6,778 nt of DNA from Zoogloeaceae bacterium (GCA_031282665.1 JAITDH010000008.1:1-6778); one strand, 5' to 3'. Shown: positions 1-5,824, counted from the stretch's first letter. The notes: generated by a model from the letters alone, not told the origin. Numbers and translations are program-made.

Positions 1-123
1 GCCACCGAACAGGAAATCGGGCGCACGCAGGCGCTGCTTTCCATGTTGGGCGCGGCTCGCCTGACCTACGCGCAGGCCCTGAAGCAGGAACTGGACAAGA
101 TGGAGCCTGTCAGCACGCACTGA
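1..123 (+). CDS. C-terminal fragment of an unidentified protein (5' end outside window)
   Basis: Reading frame 1 is open from the first base and ends at a TGA at 121-123, giving the last 40 residues of a protein. The visible tail is rich in Ala, Leu, Gln and Glu (for example LLSMLGAARLTYAQALKQE) and looks like a single amphipathic helix followed by a short polar end. Helical tails of this kind occur in TolC-like outer-membrane proteins and in many other families, so no function can be assigned. It lies 77 bp upstream of the glycosyltransferase gene on the same strand and could be co-transcribed with it. That it is coding is inferred from its composition and clean stop; the product is unknown. 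Confidence 0.55.
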   Translation, partial: ATEQEIGRTQALLSMLGAARLTYAQALKQELDKMEPVSTH

Positions 124-133
124 TCGCCGTCTC

Positions 134-148
134 GAGCGATTCGCGCTC
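134..148. repeat. Short inverted repeat after the upstream gene
   Basis: GAGCG (134-138) and CGCTC (144-148) are perfect complements around a 5-nt loop. The stem can be lengthened by CT (131-132) and AG (149-150) with one bulged C. It begins 10 bp after the stop codon at 121-123. No T-run follows on either strand, so it does not qualify as an intrinsic terminator. It may be a processing hairpin or chance in GC-rich DNA. Confidence 0.3.
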
Positions 149-155
149 AGAAGGC

Positions 156-195
156 GAAAGCGCCGCTTCGCCAGAGAAAGCGCCGCTTTGCCAGA
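156..195. repeat. 20-bp tandem duplication upstream of the glycosyltransferase
   Basis: Two directly adjacent 20-bp units, 156-175 and 176-195, differ at one base only (CTTCGCC in the first, CTTTGCC in the second). The second unit ends 5 bp before the ATG at 201. The first unit, with three flanking bases, can also fold into a hairpin, GGCGAA (153-158) with TTCGCC (167-172) around an 8-nt loop; the C-to-T change in the second copy weakens the equivalent fold. The unit length is not a multiple of three and there is no stop codon in it in the glycosyltransferase frame. Replication slippage is the simplest origin. Confidence 0.8.
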
Positions 196-200
196 TAGCC

Positions 201-1331
201 ATGCGTGTATTGTGCTTCGGTCGTTTCTGCGACGATCTGCCGGGGGGTATCCAGTCGCATGTCTTGAGTCTGCTGGATACGCTGCGGGATGAGGTGGATT
301 TCGTCAATCTCGTCCCTTCGCGGGATTTCAGGGGAGAGCGGCATGTCCTGGCGTGCGGCGTTCCCGTCATCAGGACGCCCGGCTGGAATGTGGATGGCAG
401 CCTGGCGCTTTCTCCCGGCCTGGTGTGGGAGGCCTGGCGGCAGCACCGGAAAAAGCCGTTCGATCTGATCCATCTGCATTTTCCCGATCCCATGTCCCAT
501 CTGGCTTCCCTGGCGATTCCCGCCAGGGTGCCGAGGGTAATCACCTGGCATGCGGACATAGTCCGCCAGCAATGTTTGTTGAAGCCGTACCGCCCATGGC
601 AAAACCGCATCCTGCGCCAGGCCAGGGCGCTGATCGTGGCCACGCCCGAACATCTGCGCAATTCGCCCACCCTCTCATCCCTGCCGGTGCGGGACAAGGT
701 GCATGTCATCCCTTTCGGTTTCGACCTGGAACGCTTTGCCGCCCCGCGCGCAGAAGCGGCGGACATCCGGGCCGCCCATCCCGGCAAGCTGATTTTCGCC
801 CTGGGACGGCATGTTGCCTATAAGGGCTTCGACATTCTCATCCAGGCCATGGCCCGCCTGGATGCGGGAACTCGCCTGCTGCTGGGCGGGGAAGGGCCGT
901 TGAGCGGCGCGTTGAAACGACTGGCGGCCGATCTGGGCCTGGCGGACAGGATCAGCTTCCTGGGCCTGATTCCCGATGCGCAACTGCCCGCCTATTACCA
1001 GGCATGCGACGTTTTCTGTCTTCCCTCCACGACCCCGGCCGAGGCTTTCGGCATCGTCCAGATAGAGGCCATGGCGGCCGGCCGGCCGGTGGTCGGCTCG
1101 CGTCTGGGAAATGGCGTGGACTTTGTCAACCGCGACGGGGTCACCGGCTTGACAGTGCCGCCGGGAAATGTGGAAGCGCTGGCCGATGCGCTTTCCCTCC
1201 TGCTGAACGACGAGGCCCGGCGGCATGATCTCGGCGGCAGGGCGCAAGAGTGGGCACGGGCTGAATTCGGCAGGGAAACCATGGGCGCCAGGACCCTGGC
1301 GCTGTATCGCTCCGTCCTGCAAGCGCCTTAA
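201..1331 (+). CDS. Glycosyltransferase family 4 (GT-B fold)
   Basis: This 376-residue protein is a retaining GT-B glycosyltransferase of family GT4, which transfers a sugar from a nucleotide-sugar donor and usually builds lipopolysaccharide, capsule or exopolysaccharide at the inner face of the cytoplasmic membrane. The N-terminal acceptor domain opens with MRVLCFGRF and the glycine loop GGIQSH (15-20), followed by HLHFPDP (91-97) and ITWHAD (114-119). The donor domain begins near residue 195 with ALGRHVAYKGFD (R203, K208 expected to contact donor phosphates). It continues with LGGEGPL (228-234) and the E-x7-E motif EAFGIVQIE (281-289). The usual GG-containing loop after that motif reads GNGVDFVNRDGVTG here. 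Length and N-terminus fit the family, supporting the ATG at 201, although no good ribosome binding site precedes it. No signal peptide or membrane segment is seen. Sugar and acceptor cannot be deduced. Its stop overlaps the trpS stop on the other strand. Confidence 0.93.
   Translation: MRVLCFGRFCDDLPGGIQSHVLSLLDTLRDEVDFVNLVPSRDFRGERHVLACGVPVIRTPGWNVDGSLALSPGLVWEAWRQHRKKPFDLIHLHFPDPMSHLASLAIPARVPRVITWHADIVRQQCLLKPYRPWQNRILRQARALIVATPEHLRNSPTLSSLPVRDKVHVIPFGFDLERFAAPRAEAADIRAAHPGKLIFALGRHVAYKGFDILIQAMARLDAGTRLLLGGEGPLSGALKRLAADLGLADRISFLGLIPDAQLPAYYQACDVFCLPSTTPAEAFGIVQIEAMAAGRPVVGSRLGNGVDFVNRDGVTGLTVPPGNVEALADALSLLLNDEARRHDLGGRAQEWARAEFGRETMGARTLALYRSVLQAP
1285..1302. repeat. Perfect 8-bp inverted repeat near the convergent gene ends
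   Basis: GCGCCAGG (1285-1292) and CCTGGCGC (1295-1302) are perfect complements separated by AC, so an RNA hairpin of seven pairs with a 4-nt loop is possible on either strand. It lies in the last 50 bases of the glycosyltransferase gene, 25-42 bp beyond the trpS stop when read on the minus strand. No T-tract follows in either direction, so it is not a classical intrinsic terminator. It might protect the 3' end of the trpS-operon transcript, or it may simply be a coincidence of the coding sequence. Confidence 0.4.
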
Positions 1332-2554
1332 TTTCGCCCTCTTTCTCCGAATCCGTCTTCCGCAAGCCCCATCGCCTCCCGCACGTCGCGCATGGTTTCC
1401 CGGGCCAGTTTCCTTGCTTTTTCGCTGCCATCGGCAAGGATGTTGCGCACCATGTTGGGATCGGATTCGTAATAGCCCGCCCGTTCCCGCATGGGCGCGA
1501 GTTCCTTCAGGATGCCGTCGATGACCGGCTGCTTGCAGTCCAGGCAGCCGATGCCCGCGCTCTGGCAACCCTGCCGCACCCAGGCGCGGCAGGCGTCGTC
1601 GGAATACACCTGGTGCAGTTGCCAGACCGGGCATTTTTGCGGATCGCCGGGATCGGTGCGGCGCACGCGCGCCGGATCGGTCGGCATGGAGCGGACTTTT
1701 TTCGTGACGGAATCGGGCGGCTCGCGCAGGGAAATCGTATTGGAATATGATTTGCTCATTTTCTGCCCGTCCAGTCCCGGCAGGCGCGAGGCTTCCGTCA
1801 AAAGCGCCTCCGGCTCGACCAGGATCATTTTCCCGGAACCTTCCAGATAGCCGAAGAGGCGCTCGCGGTCCGCGACGGAAAGGTGCTGGATGTCGTCGAG
1901 CAAGGCGTGCGCCTGTTCGACGGCTTCCTTGTCGCCTTCCTGCTGATAGCGGGTTCTCAATTCCTCATACCGACGGGCTTTCCTGCTCCCCATCTTTTTC
2001 ACGGCTTCTTTCGCCTTTTCCTCGAAATCGGGAGAGCGGCCATACAGGTGATTGAAGCGGCGGGCGATTTCGCGCGTGAATTCGATGTGCGGAATCTGGT
2101 CTTCCCCCACCGGCACGCGATTGGCGCGATAGATGAGGATATCCGCCGACATGAGGAGCGGATAGCCGAGAAAACCGTAGGTGGACAAATCCTTGCTGGC
2201 GAGTTTTTCCTGCTGTTCCTTGTAGGTCGGCACCCGTTCCAGCCAACCGAGCGGCGTCATCATGGAGAGGAGCAGGTGCAGTTCGGCGTGTTCCGGCACG
2301 TGCGACTGGACGAACACGATGGCCTGGTTGGGGTCGACGCCCGCCGCCAGCCAGTCGACCACCATGTCCATGGTATTTTTCTGGATGAAGCGGGGATCGT
2401 CGTACTGGGTCGTGAGCGCGTGCCAGTCGGCGGCGAAGAAAAGGCAGGGATATTCGTGTTGCAGACGAACCCAGTTGGCGAGAACGCCGTGATAGTGCCC
2501 CAGATGCAATGCGCCGGTCGGGCGCATTCCGGAAAGTACGTGTTCGGAATACAT
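1328..2554 (-). CDS. trpS: Tryptophan--tRNA ligase, long form with probable Fe-S cluster motif
   Basis: TrpS is a cytoplasmic class I aminoacyl-tRNA synthetase that activates tryptophan with ATP and charges tRNA-Trp. The 408-residue product starts MYSEHVLSGMRPTGALHLGH, carrying the HIGH-type signature HLGH (17-20). The tryptophan/ATP pocket motif VPVGEDQIPH is at 147-156 and the KMSKS loop at 265-269. A lysine-, arginine- and glutamate-rich insertion of about 65-70 residues (roughly 178-247) precedes KMSKS and explains why the protein is longer than the usual 330 or so residues. Cysteines 308, 330, 337 and 340 form C-x21-C-x6-C-x2-C near the anticodon-binding region. This closely matches the cluster-binding C-x22-C-x6-C-x2-C of Thermotoga maritima TrpRS; a bound [4Fe-4S] cluster is therefore inferred, not shown. 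It is the last gene of the minus-strand operon, 12 nt after the protease gene, with a weak ribosome site. The start agrees with the family's typical N-terminus. Confidence 0.97.
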   Translation of the reverse strand: MYSEHVLSGMRPTGALHLGHYHGVLANWVRLQHEYPCLFFAADWHALTTQYDDPRFIQKNTMDMVVDWLAAGVDPNQAIVFVQSHVPEHAELHLLLSMMTPLGWLERVPTYKEQQEKLASKDLSTYGFLGYPLLMSADILIYRANRVPVGEDQIPHIEFTREIARRFNHLYGRSPDFEEKAKEAVKKMGSRKARRYEELRTRYQQEGDKEAVEQAHALLDDIQHLSVADRERLFGYLEGSGKMILVEPEALLTEASRLPGLDGQKMSKSYSNTISLREPPDSVTKKVRSMPTDPARVRRTDPGDPQKCPVWQLHQVYSDDACRAWVRQGCQSAGIGCLDCKQPVIDGILKELAPMRERAGYYESDPNMVRNILADGSEKARKLARETMRDVREAMGLAEDGFGERGRN

Positions 2555-2566
2555 GGCGATGGCTGG

Positions 2567-3208
2567 TCAAAAAAGGATTTGCAAAAGAACCCACAACTGC
2601 TTTATCAGCGGTTCCAGGATGAAATTCAATAAACCGGAAAAGAGGAGGACGAGGAGGATCAAGATACCATAAGGTTCGATGCGCGCATAAGGCACCGCCC
2701 AGCGCATCGGCAGGAGGCTGGTGACGATGCGCCCTCCGTCCAGCGGCGGCAGGGGCAGGATATTCAGGGTGAAGAGGGACAGATTGACCAGGATGCCGGA
2801 GACACACATGAGCATGAATATGTGCGCAAAAATGCTTTCCGGCGGCGCCGGAAGGAGACCGTGCAGGAAAAGCCAGCCCGCCGCCATGACGAGATTGGCC
2901 AGCGGCCCGGCGGCGGCAACCCAGAGCATGTCCCGCGTGGGATGCCGCAGACGGGCGTAATTCACCGGCACGGGTTTGGCATAGCCGAAAGCGTATGCGC
3001 CCTGGCTGACGAAGAGCAGGAGCGCGGGAATCAGCAACGTGCCGAGCGGATCGATATGCGCCAGCGGATTCAGGGTGATGCGCCCGGCTTTCTCGGCGGT
3101 GGGGTCGCCGAAAAGACGCGCGACGTAGGCATGCGCCGCTTCGTGCAGGGTGATGCCGAGAATTACCGGCACGGCGGCGATAATCAGTTTGGCGATGAGG
3201 GTTTCCAT
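2567..3208 (-). CDS. Site-2 protease family (M50) integral membrane metalloprotease
   Basis: This 213-residue, very hydrophobic protein belongs to the minimal M50/site-2 protease group, intramembrane zinc metalloproteases that cut membrane-embedded substrates. The zinc-binding HExxH motif is HEAAH (22-26) inside the first membrane helix. The second metal-ligand motif is LPLPPLDGGR (151-160), with D157 as the expected third ligand. Further hydrophobic segments are near 55-75, 95-118, 127-150 and 180-197. AGPLANL (100-106) is another conserved element of these proteins. There is no PDZ domain, unlike RseP, so this is the short subfamily whose natural substrates are mostly unknown. It lies 10 nt after yciO and 12 nt before trpS. 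GAGAAG about 9 nt upstream of the ATG at 3208 is a plausible but imperfect ribosome site. Family assignment is firm; no substrate can be inferred from the neighbours. Confidence 0.93.
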   Translation of the reverse strand: METLIAKLIIAAVPVILGITLHEAAHAYVARLFGDPTAEKAGRITLNPLAHIDPLGTLLIPALLLFVSQGAYAFGYAKPVPVNYARLRHPTRDMLWVAAAGPLANLVMAAGWLFLHGLLPAPPESIFAHIFMLMCVSGILVNLSLFTLNILPLPPLDGGRIVTSLLPMRWAVPYARIEPYGILILLVLLFSGLLNFILEPLIKQLWVLLQILF

Positions 3209-3218
3209 ACCATGCTTC

Positions 3219-3836
3219 TCAAAGATTGAAAGGCGCGAGACTCCCCTTGCCCGCGCGCACCAGCGCCGGCGAGGCGTCCGTCAGATCGATCACGGTCGTG
3301 GGCTCTGTGCCGCAGAAACCGCCGTCGAGCAGCAAATCCAACTGCCCTTTCAGCCTTTCCTCGATTTCCCAGCCTTCGGAAAGCGGCATCTCGTCGCCCG
3401 GCAAAAGCAGGGTCGCCGTCAGGAGCGGCTCATCCAGTTCCGTCAGCAACGCCTGCGCGACCGGATGATCCGGCACGCGCAGGCCGATGGTCTTGCGCTT
3501 CGGATGCATCACCCGGCGCGGCAATTCCTTCGTTCCCTCCAGAATGAAAACATAGCTTCCCGGCGTCGCCATCTTCAACAGCCGGTATTGGCGATTATCC
3601 ACTCTGGCATATTTGGCGATGTCGGACAAATCCCGGCACATCAGGGTGAGATGATGGCGCTCGTCCAGATCGCGCAAGGCACGCAGACGATCGACCGCCT
3701 TCTTGTCGCCCAGATGGCAGCCCAGGGCATAGCAGGAATCGGTGGGAAAGGCGATGATCGCGCCTTCGCGCACCAGTTGCGCCGCGCGGGCAAGCGTGCG
3801 CGGCTGGGGATATGTGGCGTCGAGAACCTGCGTCAT
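3219..3836 (-). CDS. yciO: YciO-type Sua5/YrdC-domain protein
   Basis: This 205-residue protein is a single YrdC domain and resembles Escherichia coli YciO along its whole length. Shared stretches include FPTDSCYALGC (30-40), LTLMCRDLSD (63-72), KRKTIGLRVP (113-121), PTTVIDLTD (179-187) and the length of about 206. YrdC-domain proteins such as TsaC/TsaB-independent Sua5 make threonylcarbamoyl-AMP for the t6A modification of tRNA. Here the SxN motif of TsaC/Sua5 is absent and the position reads TATLLLPG (140-147), as in YciO (STSLMLPG there). It is therefore placed with YciO, which is not equivalent to TsaC and whose role is not settled; automatic labels of threonylcarbamoyl-AMP synthase should be treated with care. 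The start codon overlaps the stop of the upstream PHP gene in an ATGA, implying translational coupling, and the same PHP-yciO adjacency exists in E. coli (yciV-yciO). Confidence 0.92.
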   Translation of the reverse strand: MTQVLDATYPQPRTLARAAQLVREGAIIAFPTDSCYALGCHLGDKKAVDRLRALRDLDERHHLTLMCRDLSDIAKYARVDNRQYRLLKMATPGSYVFILEGTKELPRRVMHPKRKTIGLRVPDHPVAQALLTELDEPLLTATLLLPGDEMPLSEGWEIEERLKGQLDLLLDGGFCGTEPTTVIDLTDASPALVRAGKGSLAPFNL

Positions 3837-4708
3837 GGCTGGACCCGGGTCGAAAACAGCCGCCAGACCGGCGGCAAATCTTCCGGCAAGGGCAGGAAGC
3901 CGCCCAGATCGGCGCGGCTCTCATGTTGCGCGTGGAAATCGGAACCGCCGGAAGCATGCAGCCCGAAATGCCGGGTCAGATGCGCGAAGCGCCGCACATG
4001 ATCCGGAGAATGACTGCCGCTGCTCACTTCCACCGCCTGCCCGCCCAACTCCCTGAATTCGGCAAGAAAGCGGCGCATCTGCCCCCTCGCCATGCGATAA
4101 CGCCCCGGATGCGCCACCACCGCCACGCCGCCCGCCGCCCGGACCCAGGAAAGCGCCTCGGCAAGACTGGCCCAGTGATGCGGCACATAACCGGGCTTGC
4201 CGGGCGTGAGGTAATGTTCGAACACCTCGCGCTGTTCGCGAAACAAGCCCCGCTCGACCAGGCAACGGGCAAAATGCGCGCGGGAAACCAGGGCCGGATT
4301 GGCGCAATGGGCCAGCGCCCCCGCGAACGCGCCGGAAATGCCGATCGCCTCGAACGCATCTCCCATCCGCTCCGCCCGCTCCATGCGTCCCTTGCGTATC
4401 CTGCCCAATCCCTCCTGCAAGGCGGGGCAAGCGGGATCGAAATCCAGGGCAACGATATGGATGGAAATGTCTTCCCACTCGATGGAAATCTCGACCCCAT
4501 TCACAAAAGAAATCCCCGCCTCCCCGGCGGCCCGGTGCGCCTCTTCCAACCCTCCGGTATCGTCATGATCGGTCAGCGCCAGCCGCCTCACCCCGCGCCC
4601 CGCCGCCCGCGCAACCAGATCCCCCGGAGACAGCAAGCCATCGGAAACGCTGGAATGACAATGGAAATCGAATGACGAAGAAGGAATGGGCACGTGGCGG
4701 AGAAACAA
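3833..4708 (-). CDS. rnm: PHP-domain phosphoesterase (RNase AM / 3',5'-nucleoside bisphosphate phosphatase, YciV family)
   Basis: The protein (291 residues from TTG at 4708) is a PHP-domain metal-dependent phosphoesterase. Its E. coli relative YciV, now RNase AM, trims 5' ends of rRNA precursors 5'-to-3', and a relative from Chromobacterium violaceum hydrolyses 3',5'-bisphosphate nucleotides. PHP metal-site motifs appear in order: DFHCHSSVSDG (14-24), LTDHDD (45-50), NGVEIS (70-75), H84, SRAHFAR (142-148), VVAHPGRYR (197-205) and GGSDFHA (254-260). The set is complete, so the enzyme should be active. The start is uncertain: no ATG is available. TTG at 4708 and GTG at 4693 (removing five residues) are the only in-frame candidates before an upstream stop at 4721-4723, and neither has a good ribosome site. 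It is the first gene of the minus-strand operon and its stop overlaps the yciO start. Confidence 0.92.
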   Translation of the reverse strand: MFLRHVPIPSSSFDFHCHSSVSDGLLSPGDLVARAAGRGVRRLALTDHDDTGGLEEAHRAAGEAGISFVNGVEISIEWEDISIHIVALDFDPACPALQEGLGRIRKGRMERAERMGDAFEAIGISGAFAGALAHCANPALVSRAHFARCLVERGLFREQREVFEHYLTPGKPGYVPHHWASLAEALSWVRAAGGVAVVAHPGRYRMARGQMRRFLAEFRELGGQAVEVSSGSHSPDHVRRFAHLTRHFGLHASGGSDFHAQHESRADLGGFLPLPEDLPPVWRLFSTRVQP

Positions 4709-4717
4709 AAAAGAAAG

Positions 4718-4746
4718 ATGCTAGCACATCGGGAGGCGGGAATCAG
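4718..4746 (-). promoter_or_regulatory. Candidate promoter of the PHP-yciO-M50-trpS operon
   Basis: Read on the minus strand, TGCTAGCAT (4726 to 4718) resembles an extended -10 element (TGn then TAGCAT, four matches to TATAAT). A weak -35, CTGATT (4746 to 4741), lies 17 bp upstream. The -10 sits within the 8-bp palindrome TGCTAGCA (4719-4726). Transcription would begin near 4711, leaving almost no leader before TTG 4708 and about 17 nt before GTG 4693, which slightly favours the GTG start. The match is weak and rests on eye inspection. Confidence 0.3.
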
Positions 4747-4763
4747 GAATCAGGAATAATCAG
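4739..4763. repeat. Short direct repeats in the divergent intergenic region
   Basis: GGAATCA occurs twice in direct succession (4739-4745 and 4747-4753, read as GGAATCAG-GAATCAG with shared G residues) and is followed by the expanded variant GGAATAATCAG (4753-4763). The block is relatively A+T-rich compared with its surroundings and overlaps the weak -35 proposed for the minus-strand operon. It may be slippage, or a set of half-sites for a regulator; nothing further can be said. Confidence 0.5.
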
Positions 4764-4805
4764 AACTTGGAGAGTAGCCCGCAAGTCCCCGCAAGGCAGA
4801 ACCTG

Positions 4806-4835
4806 GAACATTCCCCGCCGCGATAGGCTAGAATG
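4806..4835 (+). promoter_or_regulatory. Candidate accA promoter
   Basis: TAGAAT (4830-4835) matches the sigma-70 -10 consensus at five of six positions. GGAACA (4806-4811), 18 bp upstream, is a weak -35 matching the final ACA. Transcription would start near 4842 and leave a leader of about 20 nt before the ATG at 4862, with GAGTGG (4853-4858) as a modest ribosome binding site. This is the best plus-strand promoter candidate in the intergenic region. Confidence 0.4.
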
Positions 4836-4839
4836 TTCT
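4807..4839. promoter_or_regulatory. Paired GAA-N2-TTC motif (inverted repeat) across the accA promoter
   Basis: GAACATTC (4807-4814) and GAATGTTC (4832-4839) are perfect reverse complements, separated by 17 bp. Each is also an internal dyad of form GAA-N2-TTC, extended to GGAACATTCC and AGAATGTTCT. The left copy covers the proposed -35 and the right copy covers the proposed -10. GCC (4818-4820) and GGC (4827-4829) allow an inner stem if the region is transcribed. The arrangement suits an operator for a dimeric regulator of accA, or a hairpin if transcription starts further upstream. No regulator can be named. Confidence 0.45.
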
Positions 4840-4861
4840 CCCCGAATACCTGAGTGGCAGC

Positions 4862-5824
4862 ATGAAAATCACTTTCCTCGACTTCGAGCAACCCATCGCC
4901 AAGCTGGAAAACCAGATCGAAACCTTGCGTTTCGGGCAGGAGGATTCCGCCGTCGATATTTCCGAGGAAATCGACCGGCTTTCCGAAAAAAGCCAGGCGC
5001 TGACCAAAAGCATCTACGCGAAGCTCACGCCCTGGCAGATCGCCCAGGTCGCCCGGCATCCGCAGCGGCCCTATACGCTCGACTATGTCGAACACATTTT
5101 CACGCATTTCGAGGAATTGCACGGCGACCGCGCCTTTGCCGACGACAAGGCCATCGTCGGGGGGCTGGCGCGCTTCAATGGACAGCCCTGCGTCGTCATC
5201 GGGCATCAGAAGGGGCGGGATACGAAGGAAAAGATCCTGCGCAATTTCGGCATGCCTCGCCCGGAGGGCTATCGCAAGGCGCTCCGCCTCATGAAGCTGG
5301 GCGAGAAATTCCAGATTCCGGTCTTTACCTTCGTCGATACGCCCGGCGCCTATCCCGGCATCGACGCCGAGGAGCGCGGCCAGTCGGAGGCCATCGGCCG
5401 CAATCTCTACGAAATGGCAAACCTGAAGACGCCGATCGTCGTCACCGTCATCGGCGAGGGCGGTTCCGGCGGCGCCCTGGCGATCGCCGTGGGGGACGCC
5501 GTGCTGATGTTGCAGAACGCCACCTATTCCGTGATTTCTCCGGAAGGCTGCGCTTCCATTCTCTGGAAAAGCGCCGACAAGGCGCCGGTGGCGGCGGACA
5601 TCATGGGGATTACCGCGCCGCGCCTGAAAACCCTGGGCTTGATCGACAAGATCGTCAGCGAGCCCAACGGCGGCGCGCATCGTGATCCCGCCAGCATGGC
5701 GATCGCCCTGAAAAAAGCCTTGCAGGACAGCCTGAAGCATTTGCAGGCCCTCTCCCTTTCCGAACTCCTGGCGACCCGTTTCGAGCGCCTGATGGCCTAT
5801 GGCCGCTTCAAGGAACAGGGCTGA
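4862..5824 (+). CDS. accA: Acetyl-CoA carboxylase carboxyltransferase subunit alpha
   Basis: AccA pairs with AccD to form the carboxyltransferase of bacterial acetyl-CoA carboxylase, moving the carboxyl group from biotin on AccB to acetyl-CoA to give malonyl-CoA, the committed step of fatty-acid synthesis in the cytoplasm. The 320-residue protein has the standard family length. It opens [16 protein letters not shown], as in other AccA proteins, which supports the ATG at 4862. The helical N-terminal region (about 1-60) is followed by the crotonase-like core, with [10 protein letters not shown] (66-75), [12 protein letters not shown] (84-95), [10 protein letters not shown] (114-123), DTPGAYPG (159-166) and the oxyanion-hole glycine motif GEGGSGGAL (198-206). 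[13 protein letters not shown] (223-235) is also conserved. It is divergent from the PHP operon across 153 bp and is followed by tilS on the same strand. Several subunits elsewhere (accB, accC, accD) are not in the window. Confidence 0.98.
   Translation: MKITFLDFEQPIAKLENQIETLRFGQEDSAVDISEEIDRLSEKSQALTKSIYAKLTPWQIAQVARHPQRPYTLDYVEHIFTHFEELHGDRAFADDKAIVGGLARFNGQPCVVIGHQKGRDTKEKILRNFGMPRPEGYRKALRLMKLGEKFQIPVFTFVDTPGAYPGIDAEERGQSEAIGRNLYEMANLKTPIVVTVIGEGGSGGALAIAVGDAVLMLQNATYSVISPEGCASILWKSADKAPVAADIMGITAPRLKTLGLIDKIVSEPNGGAHRDPASMAIALKKALQDSLKHLQALSLSELLATRFERLMAYGRFKEQG

Noticed and set aside
120..200. Upstream extension of the glycosyltransferase through the tandem repeat
   Set aside because: The frame is open there, but it contains no ATG, GTG or TTG, and the protein already begins with the typical GT4 N-terminus at 201.
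1285..1302. Intrinsic terminator for trpS or the glycosyltransferase
   Set aside because: The stem is strong but no T-run follows on either strand, and it lies within coding sequence.
675..1634. 319-codon minus-strand frame over the glycosyltransferase and the end of trpS
   Set aside because: It overlaps two clear genes in other frames, and its product is low-complexity Arg/Gly/Gln-rich with no recognisable motif.
3812..4675. 287-codon plus-strand frame over the PHP gene
   Set aside because: The minus strand encodes all PHP metal-site motifs in order, and the plus-strand product is a shadow.
4672..5685. 337-codon plus-strand frame overlapping accA
   Set aside because: It is the +1 shadow of accA, Arg/Gly-rich with no recognisable motif, and it would require accA not to be the coding frame.
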